Source: Anaerolineae bacterium
Lineage (GTDB): Bacteria > Chloroflexota > Anaerolineae > B4-G1 > SLSP01
DNA: 64,000 nucleotides
Direction: 5' to 3'
Assembly: GCA_026645815.1 (NCBI GenBank)
Contig: JAPKMR010000003.1
Location: 1 to 64,000, forward strand
Part shown: positions 32,082 to 41,892 of the stretch, in pieces
Layout: each line of letters opens with the position of its first letter
How positions within the stretch are numbered: position 1 is the first letter of the stretch
The notes under the pieces: model-generated
What the model saw: the letters and a program-made list of their open reading frames with translations, nothing else
The model's database searches: none
Told to the model about the DNA's origin: nothing
Position numbers and translations under genes: made by a program

Positions 32082-33296
32082 ATGCACTACACTGAGTCGC
32101 GTTATCGCTGGTACATTCTGGCACTCACGACAGCCACGGCGATCATCGTTGTGGCTATGCCGGGCATGGCTATGTCGGTGCTTTCCACGGAGATTGCAGC
32201 GGAACTGCATTTGAGCCTGGTGCAGGTCGGGGTGATTTGGGGGATTGCTGCGCTTCCGGGAATCGTTAGTGGCGTGTTTGGCGGCGCTCTTGGCGACCAG
32301 CTAGGTCCTAAATGGGTGCTCACCTTTGGGTGTCTGGTGCTGGGATTGGTGGGGGCGGCGCGTATCTGGGTTATGGATTACCCCTCGCTGCTCACGCTGG
32401 CATTGTTGATTGGCGCGGTGACGCCGTTTGTGATGATGAACCTGCTCAAACAGTGCGGGCAATGGTTCCCGTTGCGGCAGTTGGGGCTGGCCAATGGCAT
32501 CATCTCGATGGGGATGGCTTTTGGTTTTCTGAGCGGTTCGCTCCTGAGCGCCACAGTTTTCTCGCCGTGGTTGGGTGGCTGGCGCCGGGTCTTTTTGCTC
32601 TATGGCATCTCCGGTGCGCTCTTCAGCATCCCCTGGGTTTTGGCGCGGTCCCCCTTCCTGCCGGGGGCTGCTGCCGGTCGCTCTCGCGCGATTAACGCCA
32701 TGCGTGAGGGACTGGTTTACGTGGTGCGGCAGCGCGATATCTGGTTGCTGGGCCTGGTCATCTTTGGCGTTGGGGGGTGTGTGCAGGGGGTGTTGGGTTA
32801 TTTGCCGCTGTACTTGCGCAATCTGGGGTGGAACAGCGTTCGAGCGGATGGGGCGCTCTCGACGTTTCACCTGGTGAGCATGCTAGCGGTCTTGCCGATT
32901 GCCCTGAGTTCGGATCGTTTTGGCTCGCGTAAAAGACTGTTGTTTGGAGCCGGTCTGTTGCTGGTGTTGGGGGTGGGATTGCTGGCAGTATTGCGTGGGG
33001 GCGCCATTTGGGTCGCCGTCATCATGGCAGGGTTGATGCGTGATGCGTTTATGTCATTGTTCATCACCCTGATTTTTGAGACTGAGGGTATCGGTGCTGC
33101 CTATGCCGGCACAGCTACGGGGGTCGTTTTGGCTTTCAGCGGGCTGGGAAGTTTTCTGGCTCCGCCTATCGGAAATAACCTGGCGGGAACTGCGCCGCAG
33201 CTGCCATTTCTCTTTTGGGCCGCCCTGGCATTGAGCGGGCTTGGTTGCCTGATGTTGACCGGCAAAAAAGCGCCGCGGTCCGGGCTTGTTTCTTAA
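32082..33296 (+). CDS. MFS transporter (NarK/CynX-like or sugar-phosphate type)
   Basis: 404 residues from the ATG at 32082, the first credible start after the tandem repeat; no strong ribosome site is seen. Twelve predicted helices with GALGDQLGPKWVLTFGCLVLG between TM2 and TM3, and LANGIISMGMAFGFLSGSLLS in TM5. The layout resembles MFS groups for cyanate, nitrate or oxyanions, but the substrate cannot be named. The DNA upstream is repeat-rich, which may affect its expression. Confidence 0.75.
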   Translation: MHYTESRYRWYILALTTATAIIVVAMPGMAMSVLSTEIAAELHLSLVQVGVIWGIAALPGIVSGVFGGALGDQLGPKWVLTFGCLVLGLVGAARIWVMDYPSLLTLALLIGAVTPFVMMNLLKQCGQWFPLRQLGLANGIISMGMAFGFLSGSLLSATVFSPWLGGWRRVFLLYGISGALFSIPWVLARSPFLPGAAAGRSRAINAMREGLVYVVRQRDIWLLGLVIFGVGGCVQGVLGYLPLYLRNLGWNSVRADGALSTFHLVSMLAVLPIALSSDRFGSRKRLLFGAGLLLVLGVGLLAVLRGGAIWVAVIMAGLMRDAFMSLFITLIFETEGIGAAYAGTATGVVLAFSGLGSFLAPPIGNNLAGTAPQLPFLFWAALALSGLGCLMLTGKKAPRSGLVS

Positions 33297-33315
33297 TGGC
33301 TTTTGCATCAATCTT

Positions 33316-33324
33316 TGGTATAAT
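33316..33324 (+). promoter_or_regulatory. Extended -10 promoter of the OmpR-type regulator gene
   Basis: TGGTATAAT with a perfect TATAAT at 33319-33324, 20 bp after the MFS stop and 42 bp before the regulator start. Confidence 0.6.
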
Positions 33325-33366
33325 TTTGTCTGTTACTCAACTAGCATCGGCTTTTAGGAGAATCCG

Positions 33367-34035
33367 TTGAGACGCTATCATATTCTTTGGGTGGGGCGCA
33401 GCCGTTCCCTCGAGGCTAAGGCGTTGCCGGCGTTGCGGCAGCATTACGAGGTCTCTGTGGCGCATGGACGCCGGGAAGCGGTGGATATTTGTGCTGCGCA
33501 GGAAACCCATCTGGCATTGATTGATGTCCCAACGATCCGTTTTGACCTGGAACACTTCTGTGTGGATTTGAAAGCTCAGAATCCCACGTTGCTGCTTTTT
33601 TTCTTCCTTGGTAGAGGGATGCGCCTGGATCAGTTGCCCCGAGCCAATGGGCACCTCCGGCAGACTTTTACCTTGCGGCAGCTGTTGGGCCGGTTGACGC
33701 GCCTGCTCCCAGAGCGCGGCGGTGAGGTGATTGCCTGGCAGGGTTTGCAGCTGCACCTTGATGCGCATTCGCTGAGCTGGGGCACCGAAGAGATTTTGAT
33801 GACGCCGAGGCAAGGGGTGCTGGCTAAGGCTTTTCTGGAGGCGCCAGAGCAGGTGCTATCACGGGCGTTGCTAATGCGAGAGGTGTGGGGTACCAGCTAT
33901 TTGGGCGATACCCGCACCCTGGATGTACATATTCATTGGTTGCGCTCAGCGCTGCTCACGCTCAATGCACCCTTTCAGGTGCGTACCCATCGCGGCGTGG
34001 GATATTCGTTGGTATCCTTGCTGCCCTCAAGTTGA
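33367..34035 (+). CDS. OmpR-type regulator with atypical receiver
   Basis: 222 residues, TTG start at 33367 with AGGAG 8 nt upstream. The N-terminal receiver-like domain (1-115) keeps an Asp at the phospho-acceptor position (Asp53, LALIDVP) but has GRS instead of the acidic pair at 10-12 and no clear Lys in the last beta-turn, so phosphorylation is doubtful. The C-terminal winged helix (about 125-218) has TPRQGVLAKAFLEAPEQVLSR, DVHIHWLRSAL and RGVGYSLV. No kinase gene is nearby: an orphan, probably phosphorylation-independent regulator. Targets unknown. Confidence 0.8.
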   Translation: MRRYHILWVGRSRSLEAKALPALRQHYEVSVAHGRREAVDICAAQETHLALIDVPTIRFDLEHFCVDLKAQNPTLLLFFFLGRGMRLDQLPRANGHLRQTFTLRQLLGRLTRLLPERGGEVIAWQGLQLHLDAHSLSWGTEEILMTPRQGVLAKAFLEAPEQVLSRALLMREVWGTSYLGDTRTLDVHIHWLRSALLTLNAPFQVRTHRGVGYSLVSLLPSS

Positions 34036-34150
34036 AATTCCCGGAGATGTTCATCCTTGTGGGAATGCCTCGCATTTTCGTGATGCTTGCGCCTTTGCCC
34101 TGAAACCGGGATAGGCGCCCTCACTCATCACACGCAAAGGAGTTCAAACC

Positions 34151-34576
34151 ATGTTCACCCTGTCCGCCATAATCGCTGTTGTTGGTGCCGTCAGCTATCA
34201 ATTCTTCGTCAAGCGCGTTCCTGCCGGTATCAACCCCATCGTCTCCGTCATTGGGCTCTATATTGCTGCGCTGGTCCTCAGCTTTTTCCTTCTACCCCTC
34301 TTCCCTGCTGAGGGAGGGCTGCTCAAGCATTTCCGCCAGCTGAGTTGGGTGCAGCTGGCAATGGCAGGTGCTGTGTGCTTGATGGAGGTAGGCTTCCTGC
34401 TCATGTACCGCTACGGTTGGAATCTGAGCACGGGGAACCTCGTGACCGGGGTATTTATCAATATCATTCTCGTTGCCCTGGGGGTGGTCCTGCTGCGTGA
34501 GAAAATCAGCGTCGTCAATGCCATTGGCATTGTCATCAGCATCTTGGGCGTCGCGTTGATCAGCTACCGTTCCTAA
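34151..34576 (+). CDS. Half-size EamA/DMT-family membrane protein
   Basis: 141 residues, AAAGGAG before the ATG at 34151. Five helices in one EamA unit, ending LREKISVVNAIGIVISILGVALI (last helix, split). Similar in size and fold to the protein at 12111-12524, so the genome has at least two half-transporters of this type. Whether they homo- or heterodimerise is unknown. Substrate unknown. Confidence 0.8.
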   Translation: MFTLSAIIAVVGAVSYQFFVKRVPAGINPIVSVIGLYIAALVLSFFLLPLFPAEGGLLKHFRQLSWVQLAMAGAVCLMEVGFLLMYRYGWNLSTGNLVTGVFINIILVALGVVLLREKISVVNAIGIVISILGVALISYRS

Positions 34577-34721
34577 GCGTATTCGAAAAGTGTTTTTGGG
34601 CTTTCGCAGCAGGTTGCTACGCAGTACGTTGATGTGTCAACGAGTTGGCGCAGCAACCCAATCGCACAGCGCGTCTTGCAGGGTACGCAGAGAGCCTTTT
34701 TGAACTGCTACGAAAGCCTTT

Positions 34722-34808
34722 CTTTGATTGATTTTGGACGGTGGGGCAAAGCCCCACCGTCCAAAATCAATTTTCTTCAGATTTTCGCCCCCGTTGTGAA
34801 ACGCGTCC
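34722..34808. repeat. Family-1 hairpin repeat, copy 3
   Basis: A 20-bp perfect stem TTGATTTTGGACGGTGGGGC (34728-34747) with 34751-34770 around an AAA loop, then the tail TTTTCGCCCCCGTTGTGAAA and CGCGTCCCC. Compensatory changes relative to copies 1 and 2 keep the stem perfect. Confidence 0.85.
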
Positions 34809-34823
34809 CCGTATTCACACTGG

Positions 34824-34851
34824 TTGCACCTTATCGGCTTTGTGGTACAAT
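34824..34851 (+). promoter_or_regulatory. Promoter of the rpsB operon
   Basis: TTGCAC (34824-34829), 16-bp spacer, TACAAT (34846-34851), preceded by TGG at the extended -10 position. It leaves a leader of about 120 nt before rpsB, where S2 autoregulation could act. Confidence 0.7.
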
Positions 34852-34977
34852 CGCTTGTTGAGCTGAGGCCATCACACACGCGGCTGGACTTCATGGGGCG
34901 TGCCTGATATTTCAGGTTCCCGTGGGGGTTGAAGGTCGCGGAGGCTTAAAACAATCTAGTTGAGGAGGACGTTTTTT

Positions 34978-35889
34978 ATGGCAGTTATCTCGATGAAGCA
35001 GCTGCTCGAGACGGGCGTGCACTTCGGACATCGCACCCGGCGCTGGAACCCGCGCATGGCGCGCTACATTTACACCGAGCGCAATGGGGTGCACATCATT
35101 GACCTGCAACAGACGGTCAAGGCGATGAACCGTGCCTATGAGTTTGTCCGCGACTCTGTCGCTCAGGGCAATCAGGTGCTCTTTGTCGGTACCAAGCGTC
35201 AGGCGCAGGAAACCATCGCCCAAGAGGCGGAACGTTGCGGGATGCCCTACGTCAATCAGCGCTGGTTGGGCGGCACGCTGACGAACTGGCGCACCATCCG
35301 CTCGCGGATTGAGCACCTCAAGGACCTGGAAGCACGACGTGATGCCGGCGAGTTCGATCTGCTCACCAAGAAGGAAGCGTTGATGCTCAGTCGCGAAATT
35401 GAGAAACTCAATTTGCGTCTGGGGGGCTTACGACAGATGGAGCGGCTTCCGAGTGCGGTTTTCATTATTGACATCTCCGTTGAAACCACCGCAGTGAAAG
35501 AAGCTGACCGGGTTGGTATTCCTATCATTGCGGTTGTGGACACAAACTGTGACCCCACCCTGGTGGATTACGTGATCCCTGGCAATGATGATGCGATCCG
35601 TGCGATTCGGCTTATGGCGGGCAAGATTGCCGACGCTGTGCTCGAAGGCACGGCATTGCGCAAGGAAGTGGCGCCCGAAGAGGAACTTTACACGGCTGAG
35701 GATGAGAAATACTTGAGCGCCGAGACCCTTGCCCGTTTGCGCCAGATTCAATTTGGCGACGAGGGACATAGTGCGAATCTCGAGGGCCTTGAGGCCGAAC
35801 TGGACCTCGAAGAAGAATATGAGGACGAGGATGCAGATGCAGATGCAGGGCTCGCTGACATTGACGATTACGACGAGGACGAGGAGTAG
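34978..35889 (+). CDS. rpsB: 30S ribosomal protein S2
   Basis: 303 residues from the ATG at 34978 (GAGGAGG 9 nt upstream). The S2 signature is complete: [49 protein letters not shown], and [28 protein letters not shown] (in parts). It is longer than typical S2 (about 230-260) because of a C-terminal tail of about 45 residues rich in Asp and Glu (..[13 protein letters not shown]..). First gene of the rpsB-tsf-pyrH-frr block. Confidence 0.97.
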   Translation: MAVISMKQLLETGVHFGHRTRRWNPRMARYIYTERNGVHIIDLQQTVKAMNRAYEFVRDSVAQGNQVLFVGTKRQAQETIAQEAERCGMPYVNQRWLGGTLTNWRTIRSRIEHLKDLEARRDAGEFDLLTKKEALMLSREIEKLNLRLGGLRQMERLPSAVFIIDISVETTAVKEADRVGIPIIAVVDTNCDPTLVDYVIPGNDDAIRAIRLMAGKIADAVLEGTALRKEVAPEEELYTAEDEKYLSAETLARLRQIQFGDEGHSANLEGLEAELDLEEEYEDEDADADAGLADIDDYDEDEE

Positions 35890-35894
35890 CTAGG

Positions 35895-36503
35895 ATGGTA
35901 GTCATTACAACTGCAATGGTAAAAGAACTGCGTGAGGCGACCGCTGCCGGAATTCTCGATTGCCGTACGGCTCTGGAAATTTCCGAGGGCGATTTCACCA
36001 AGGCGGTAGATTACCTTCGCGAGAAAGGGTTGGCTAAAGCTGCCAAGCGCATGTCGCGTGAGGCGAAGGACGGCCTCGTAACGGCTTATATCCACGCGGG
36101 TGGACGCATTGGTGTTTTGGTGGAAGTCAACTGCGAAACGGATTTCGTGGCGCGCACCGATGAGTTCAAGACTCTGGTCAATAACATTGCCATGCAGATT
36201 GCTGCAATGTCGCCCCACTATGTCAGCCGTGAAGATATCCCGGAATCGGTGCTTGCGCACGAGCGCGAGGTATTCCGGGCGCAGGCGCTGGAGGAAGGCA
36301 AGCCCGAGCAGGTCGTGGATCGCATTGTTGAGGGCCGCATCGAGAAATACTACAAGGAAGTGTGTCTGCTTGAGCAGACCTTCATTCGCGATGAGGAACG
36401 CACGGTGGATGACATCCTCAAGGATGCCATCACTCGAACCGGAGAGAACATGATAGTGCGCCGTTTCGTGCGCTTTGAGTTGGGGGAGAGTCTGGAGGCG
36501 TAA
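35895..36503 (+). CDS. tsf: Elongation factor Ts
   Basis: 202 residues, the short form as in Thermus and cyanobacteria, with one core subdomain instead of two. N-terminal UBA-like domain (VKELREATAAGILDCRTAL), the EF-Tu-contacting TDFVAR (82-87), and a coiled-coil region to ENMIVRRFVRFE. It recycles EF-Tu-GDP. Five bases separate it from rpsB; expression is coupled. Confidence 0.97.
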   Translation: MVVITTAMVKELREATAAGILDCRTALEISEGDFTKAVDYLREKGLAKAAKRMSREAKDGLVTAYIHAGGRIGVLVEVNCETDFVARTDEFKTLVNNIAMQIAAMSPHYVSREDIPESVLAHEREVFRAQALEEGKPEQVVDRIVEGRIEKYYKEVCLLEQTFIRDEERTVDDILKDAITRTGENMIVRRFVRFELGESLEA

Positions 36504-36548
36504 GCCTCCAGACCTTTTTCTCAAAAGGTCTTTCAGAAGGAGTTCGTT

Positions 36549-37265
36549 ATGGTGACACCCCAGTTCAAGCGTGTTGTCATCAAAATTGGCGGCGAGGCTC
36601 TTGCTGGTTCCAGCGGCTTTGGGATTGACCCGAATCGGGCGGATGAGGTCGCGGCACGGGTGGCTGCAATCCAGGCGCTGGACATTGAGATTGGTTTAGT
36701 GATTGGCGCCGGCAACATCTGGCGTGGGCGCTCAGGTCTGGAGCATGGTATGGACCGGGCGACCGCAGATCAGATGGGTATGTTGGCAACGATGATGAAT
36801 GCATTGGCAATGGCAGATGCCCTTGAACGCTGTGGCGTAGCCACTCGGGTGCAGTCAGCCATCGAGATGCGTGCCATTGCCGAGCCATATATTCGCTTAC
36901 GGGCTATTCGCCATCTGGAAAAAGGACGCGTGGTCGTTTTTGGCGCGGGTACCGGTAACCCCTATTTCACCACTGACACAGCAGCAGCTTTGCGCGCTAC
37001 CGAAATCGGCGCCGATCTGTTGATCAAGGCGACGAAGGTGGATGGGGTTTATGATCGTGACCCCACCGCCAATGTAGACGTCCAGCGCTTTGAGCGGCTT
37101 ACTTATCTGGATGCCCTCAATATGCGCGTTGGTGTGATGGATTCGACGGCGATTACGCTGTGCATGGATAACGATCTGCCCATTATTGTCCTGAATTTGT
37201 GGGAACCTGAGGCGCTGGAACGCGCGGTCTCGGGTGAGCCTGCGGGCACGTTAATTGCGCGCTGA
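36549..37265 (+). CDS. pyrH: UMP kinase
   Basis: 238 residues, amino-acid-kinase fold. It phosphorylates UMP to UDP in pyrimidine synthesis. [12 protein letters not shown] at the N-terminus, [25 protein letters not shown], and the ATP region [28 protein letters not shown] (in parts) are all standard. AGAAGGAG precedes the ATG. Third gene of the conserved translation block. Confidence 0.97.
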   Translation: MVTPQFKRVVIKIGGEALAGSSGFGIDPNRADEVAARVAAIQALDIEIGLVIGAGNIWRGRSGLEHGMDRATADQMGMLATMMNALAMADALERCGVATRVQSAIEMRAIAEPYIRLRAIRHLEKGRVVVFGAGTGNPYFTTDTAAALRATEIGADLLIKATKVDGVYDRDPTANVDVQRFERLTYLDALNMRVGVMDSTAITLCMDNDLPIIVLNLWEPEALERAVSGEPAGTLIAR

Positions 37266-37285
37266 ATAGCTGGGAGGGTTTGAGT

Positions 37286-37843
37286 ATGATCACCGATTTG
37301 TTGCACGAGACCGAGGGGCGGATGAATAAAGCCGTCGAGGTCCTGGAGGATGAATTCCGCAGTTTACGCACGGGACGTGCGGCGCCAGCCTTAATCGAAC
37401 GGGTGCTGGTGGATTATTATGGTACCCCGACGGTGCTCAAACAGCTGGCAGTTATTTCTGCGCCTGAGCCACAGATGTTGCTGGTCCGTCCTTATGATCC
37501 GGGTTCCATTGGCAACATCGAGAAGGCCATTCTGCAGGCCGATTTGGGGCTTAACCCGAGTAACGATGGACGCATGATTCGAGTTCCGATTCCCCGGCTC
37601 ACAGAAGAGCGACGGCGGGAGATGGTGAAAGTGCTCAAGCGCCGCCTTGAAGAAGCGCGTGTGGCGTTGCGCAATGTGCGTCGTGACGCGCTCAATGACT
37701 TGCGCGAATTCGAAAACGAGAAGCTTATCTCTGAGGATGAGCTCAAGCGTGGTCAAGAGGACCTGCAGAAATTGACCGATCAGATGATCAAGCAGGTGGA
37801 TGAGATTGGCGAGCGCAAAGAACAAGAGCTCATGGAGATCTGA
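37286..37843 (+). CDS. frr: Ribosome recycling factor
   Basis: 185 residues, the standard length, when started at the ATG at 37286 (GGGAGGG 7 nt upstream); the in-frame TTG at 37280 is too close to that site. LRTGRAAPALIERVLVDYYG and VRRDALNDLREFE are diagnostic. With EF-G it splits post-termination ribosomes. It ends the rpsB operon; no strong hairpin was found right after it. Confidence 0.97.
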   Translation: MITDLLHETEGRMNKAVEVLEDEFRSLRTGRAAPALIERVLVDYYGTPTVLKQLAVISAPEPQMLLVRPYDPGSIGNIEKAILQADLGLNPSNDGRMIRVPIPRLTEERRREMVKVLKRRLEEARVALRNVRRDALNDLREFENEKLISEDELKRGQEDLQKLTDQMIKQVDEIGERKEQELMEI

Positions 37844-38183
37844 GTCGTTTAGATCATCCACTGTCAGCATTGCGTGAAGAATTGTGCCTGTCGAGCGGTA
37901 CGCCTATGGGTCGTGCCGCTCGTCTACAAAGGTGTGTTGTTGAATCTCCTGAATCAGATTACCCCTTATCCCTGAAAAACCGGGTGCGTGTGAGATTACA
38001 TTCGATCCCCGCTCATTGCTGATGTGGAAATCTGGACAATTACTCTGTGGTACGTCTATCTTTTCTTGAAGTTTCTGGTATACTGATAGTGAATATGGTT
38101 CCTGTAGATTCCAGTATATCTATAGCACCCTTTGATATGTCAGGGTCCAATCCTCGCCGCTCCCCATGCAAAACGGAGGCAAT
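37844..38183. other. Intergenic region before uppS
   Basis: 340 bp without a gene. It holds an extended -10 promoter (38076-38084). No convincing terminator hairpin or small ORF was found. Confidence 0.5.
38076..38084 (+). promoter_or_regulatory. Extended -10 promoter of uppS
   Basis: TGGTATACT with TATACT at 38079-38084, about 100 bp before the uppS start. No good -35. Confidence 0.5.
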
Positions 38184-38918
38184 ATGAGCAATCACGAAGA
38201 GCCGCAAGGGTATCTACCCCTACCCCACTTGCCAGCGCATGTCGGCATTATCATGGATGGTAATGGACGTTGGGCGAAGTCACGCGGTTTGCCACGGCTT
38301 GCCGGGCACCGGGCGGGGGTGGAAAACCTGCGTCGGGTTTTGAGAGCTGCGGTAGAGTTTGGTATCCCCATTATTACGTTGTATGCCTTCTCTACTGAGA
38401 ACTGGAAGCGCCCTGAATCGGAAGTGCGAGGTCTACTGCGTTTATTGAGTGATGCTCTCGCGAAAGAGGTTGGCGAATTACACAAAAATGGGGTACAATT
38501 AAGACATATTGGCGATCTTTCACTGCTGTCCGATGACCTCCAACAACATGTGCGGGACGCCATTGAGTTGACCCGCAACAATGACCGTCTGATTGCTAAT
38601 ATTGCCTTCAACTACGGTGGCAGGATGGAGATTGTAGAGGCGGTACGAGCGATTGTTCGCGAGGGATTGCCGCCAGAGACCATCACCGAAGATGTAATTA
38701 GTAATCACCTTTTCACTGCAGGACTTCCGGACCCGGATCTCATTATCCGCACCAGCGGAGAATTGCGGGTGAGCAATTTTCTGATCTGGCAGGGCGCTTA
38801 CGCAGAGTATTATATCCCTTCGGTCTATTGGCCCGATTTTGACAAAGACGAGTTGTATAAAGCCCTCCAAAGTTTCTCCCAACGCGAACGGCGTTATGGC
38901 GCTTTGAGCGAGGCTTAA
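38184..38918 (+). CDS. uppS: Isoprenyl (undecaprenyl) diphosphate synthase
   Basis: 244 residues from the ATG at 38184 (GGAGG upstream). Cis-prenyltransferase making the polyprenyl carrier for peptidoglycan and other surface glycans. HVGIIMDGNGRWAKSRGLPR (D25 binds the Mg-diphosphate), AFSTENWKRP, FNYGGRMEI, and RTSGELRVSNFLIWQ.AY.E (in parts) are all conserved. Product chain length cannot be read from sequence. Confidence 0.96.
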   Translation: MSNHEEPQGYLPLPHLPAHVGIIMDGNGRWAKSRGLPRLAGHRAGVENLRRVLRAAVEFGIPIITLYAFSTENWKRPESEVRGLLRLLSDALAKEVGELHKNGVQLRHIGDLSLLSDDLQQHVRDAIELTRNNDRLIANIAFNYGGRMEIVEAVRAIVREGLPPETITEDVISNHLFTAGLPDPDLIIRTSGELRVSNFLIWQGAYAEYYIPSVYWPDFDKDELYKALQSFSQRERRYGALSEA

Positions 38919-39073
38919 TCTCACCTATCTTCTTGCTGCAGCACACTCACATGACGGGCAAGGCTCTTGGGCATTCGCGTTTCGGGCGTTCCAGGATTCA
39001 TCTGGTGCGCATGCTGTACTCGTTGTGAACAGCACCTGACTATCCCTATATCAGACTATCGGAAGACCACTCT

Positions 39074-39880
39074 ATGAAAACTCGAATCATCAGCGCGGCT
39101 ATTCTACTTCCAGTGGCAATTATCGCTATCGTTCTGGGGGATTGGCCTTTTACATTACTGATTGCTGTTGCCGTGCTTCTGGCGGGCATGGAATACACCC
39201 AGCTGGTACGCCGAAAAGGTTATGAGGTCTCGCTGGTATGGGTCTGGCTGATAACCTTGCTCTGGTTGGCCGATGCACGCTGGGAACTGGGCGAAGGTTT
39301 GACACTGGGACTGGCATTGCTCACATTGCTGGTTTCGGGATATCAGGTTCTGCGGCGCAGTAAGGTAGACCCTACGGCGAGCTGGGCATTGTCTCTTGCC
39401 GGCGGTTTTTATCTGGGAATTGGCGGCGCCTATCTCTTGAAGCTGCGCCTGGGCGTTGATGGCTTGTGGTGGGTGTTGACCGCAATCCCCGCGGTGTGGA
39501 TTGGCGATTCGATGGCTTATTTTGTGGGCCGCCGCTACGGGCGGCATAAGATGATTCCGGCAGTCAGTCCCGGCAAGAGTTGGGAAGGCTATGCTGCAGA
39601 GGTTGTGGTGGGTATCTTGACGGGAGCGCTTTTGGGAATGCTTTGGCCGCGCATAGCTGAAACGGCTTTAACCCTGAATTGGTGGCGCGGCATGGTGGTC
39701 GGCGGGGTTTTGGCTGCTGTTGCTCCTCTGGGTGATTTCTTCGTTTCTGTCATCAAACGTGAGGTAGGCGTGAAAGACTCAGGCAATTTGATCCCCGGCC
39801 ATGGGGGTGCTTTTGACCGGATTGACTCACTTCTCTGGACAGGCGTTTTGGCCTGCGCGTTATTGGAATTATTGCTTTGA
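39074..39880 (+). CDS. cdsA: Phosphatidate cytidylyltransferase (CDP-diglyceride synthase)
   Basis: 268 residues, integral membrane enzyme making CDP-diacylglycerol for phospholipids. About eight helices. The C-terminal signature VKDSGNLIPGHGGAFDRIDSLL (in parts) matches S..KR..K(D)...PGHGG..DR.DS. The usual downstream partners dxr and rseP are absent; rho follows instead. Confidence 0.95.
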   Translation: MKTRIISAAILLPVAIIAIVLGDWPFTLLIAVAVLLAGMEYTQLVRRKGYEVSLVWVWLITLLWLADARWELGEGLTLGLALLTLLVSGYQVLRRSKVDPTASWALSLAGGFYLGIGGAYLLKLRLGVDGLWWVLTAIPAVWIGDSMAYFVGRRYGRHKMIPAVSPGKSWEGYAAEVVVGILTGALLGMLWPRIAETALTLNWWRGMVVGGVLAAVAPLGDFFVSVIKREVGVKDSGNLIPGHGGAFDRIDSLLWTGVLACALLELLL

Positions 39881-40074
39881 GGCATTGCTTGCTAGGGGGA
39901 CATGATATCTCAGAAACGGGTCATTACTGATACTTGTGGGAAAGATTCACCTAAATACTGATAATAGTTTGAGTGTGGGGCGATTCTAGCCGCTCTGGAC
40001 TGGCCACAAATTGAATTCCCTTGACATTTCTGTGCCACACATGGCATGTTTTGATTTCCAAAGGAGGATCAAAC

Positions 40075-41814
40075 GTGAACTCGGAACACGACAATGAGTT
40101 AACCGATTATGATGCACAACCTTTTTACCCTGAGGAGCAGTATGAACCTCCGGCAGAACCACTGCCAGAGGCCGATGCTCTGCGGGATGAAGACAATGCT
40201 GCCGCTGAACTTTATCCTGAGCCAGCTTTCGAAATCCCCTCTGATGAACCGCTGCCGGTAGCTCCCATTGACCTGACGGAGCTGGAGCCACAAGTGGCTG
40301 ATGAACTGGAGGGTGAGGAGCTGGCGGTTACGGAGATTCCGGGTGAGTCAGAAATGGCTCAGACGGAAGCATCACAATCGGATGCGGCCCCTGAGAACGC
40401 AACCGAAGCCCTTGCGGCCCAGCCTTTTGAGGGCGAAGAAGAGCCGTTGGAGGGGCGTGAGGTGGACCTCGCTGCACCGTTGCCTGTTGAGACCCCTCCC
40501 GAAGAAGAAGCCGCCCTGGATGTGTTGCGCCGCCTGGACATGCGCGCGCTAGATAACATGCGCCTGCCCGAATTGCGCGATTTGGCGCGCAACTACAATG
40601 TCTCCGGTTATAGCCGCTTGAAGAAGGATGATCTGATCCTGTTGTTGCTCAAAGTGAAAGCAGAGCGTGAGGGCTTTGCCTTCGGTGGCGGAATTCTGGA
40701 GATCACCAATGAGGGCATTGGTTTCCTGCGCTCTTCGCGCTATCTTCCCGGCTCTGATGATGCCTATGTCTCGCAAAGCCAGATTCGTCGTTTTGGGCTG
40801 CGCACGGGGGACATGGTTTCGGGACAGGTGCGACCGCCCAAGGATACCGAGAAATATCGCAGCCTGTTGCGCGTCGAGGCTGTCAACGGTATGGATCCCG
40901 AGATTGCCAAACGCCGTCCGCACTTCAAGCAGCGCACCCCCATTTTCCCCGATGAACGTTTCAACCTCATCTCTGAGCCGACGAATTATACGCAACGGCT
41001 TCTGGACTTGGTGGCGCCCATTGGTTTTGGGCAGCGTGGCTTGATCGTATCACCGCCTAAGGCAGGCAAAACCTCGGTGCTCAAACAGATCGCCAATGGT
41101 ATCTCTGCCAATCACCCTGAAGCGCATTTGATGGTGGTGCTCATCGGTGAACGCCCAGAAGAAGTCACGGATATGGATCGCTCTGTGGAAGCCGAGGTCA
41201 TCAGTTCGACCTTTGATGAGACCGTAACGCACCAAACCAAGGTGGCGGAGATGGCGCTAGAGCGTGCCAAGCGTTTGGTTGAGATGGGACGAGATGTGAT
41301 CATCCTTCTGGATAGTATCACCCGGTTGACTCGTGCCTACAATCTGGTGGTACAGCCTAGCGGGCGCACCCTTTCTGGTGGTTTGGATCCGGCGGCGCTT
41401 TATCCGCCCAAACAGTTCTTTGGCGCGGCGCGCAACATTGAGGAGGGCGGCAGCCTCACGATCCTTGCGACCTGTCTGGTAGATACGGGTAGCCGCATGG
41501 ATGATTTGATCTATGAGGAATTCAAGGGTACCGGCAATATGGAGCTGCACTTGAGCCGCAAGCTGCAAGAGCGGCGTATCTTCCCTGCGCTGGATGTTGC
41601 CCGTTCGGGGACCCGGCGGGAGGAGTTGCTGTTGGATGCGGAGACGTTGCGCAAGGTCTGGTTGCTCCGGCGCATGGTCGCTCAAATGATGGCGCCGCCA
41701 CCCGGTGGAGCTGGCTATGACATCACCACCGCGACCGAGGCCTTGTTGCAGCAGATGCGCAAGACACGCACCAATTACCAGTTCCTCGACGTGCTAACCA
41801 AGAACGCGCGCTAG
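40075..41814 (+). CDS. rho: Transcription termination factor Rho
   Basis: 579 residues with GTG start at 40075, chosen for AAAGGAGG 7 nt upstream. Hexameric RNA helicase. About 150 N-terminal residues are an acidic, Pro/Glu-rich extension. Then Rho_N ([25 protein letters not shown], in parts), the cold-shock-like RNA-binding domain ([14 protein letters not shown]), and the ATPase with Walker [10 protein letters not shown] (about 326-334), [23 protein letters not shown] and the C-terminal RR.. motif. N-terminal insertions in Rho occur in several high-GC and soil bacteria; this acidic type is unusual and may tune RNA binding. Confidence 0.96.
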   Translation: MNSEHDNELTDYDAQPFYPEEQYEPPAEPLPEADALRDEDNAAAELYPEPAFEIPSDEPLPVAPIDLTELEPQVADELEGEELAVTEIPGESEMAQTEASQSDAAPENATEALAAQPFEGEEEPLEGREVDLAAPLPVETPPEEEAALDVLRRLDMRALDNMRLPELRDLARNYNVSGYSRLKKDDLILLLLKVKAEREGFAFGGGILEITNEGIGFLRSSRYLPGSDDAYVSQSQIRRFGLRTGDMVSGQVRPPKDTEKYRSLLRVEAVNGMDPEIAKRRPHFKQRTPIFPDERFNLISEPTNYTQRLLDLVAPIGFGQRGLIVSPPKAGKTSVLKQIANGISANHPEAHLMVVLIGERPEEVTDMDRSVEAEVISSTFDETVTHQTKVAEMALERAKRLVEMGRDVIILLDSITRLTRAYNLVVQPSGRTLSGGLDPAALYPPKQFFGAARNIEEGGSLTILATCLVDTGSRMDDLIYEEFKGTGNMELHLSRKLQERRIFPALDVARSGTRREELLLDAETLRKVWLLRRMVAQMMAPPPGGAGYDITTATEALLQQMRKTRTNYQFLDVLTKNAR

Positions 41815-41843
41815 ACCACGCGCTTCAAGTATTGAAAGGTGAG

Positions 41844-41881
41844 ACGAGGGTTTGAGGTTGACAACCTTAAACCCTCGTTTA
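41844..41881 (+). terminator. Terminator of rho
   Basis: ACGAGGGTTT (41844-41853) pairs with AAACCCTCGT (41869-41878), and inner AGGTT with AACCT around a GAC loop: 15 pairs with one internal mismatch, followed by TTT. It lies 30 bp after the rho stop. Confidence 0.8.
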
Positions 41882-41892
41882 GAATACGCTTC

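Larger units (their letters stand above)
34577..34977. other. Intergenic region before the ribosomal operon
   Basis: 401 bp: family-1 hairpin (34728-34770) with its tail, then the operon promoter (34824-34851) and a leader of about 120 nt before rpsB. No small gene seen. Confidence 0.65.

Noticed and set aside
41839-41892. Upstream GTG start for the membrane protein after rho
   Set aside because: It would put the rho terminator stem (41844-41878) inside the coding sequence; the ATG at 41893 fits the hydrophobic profile.
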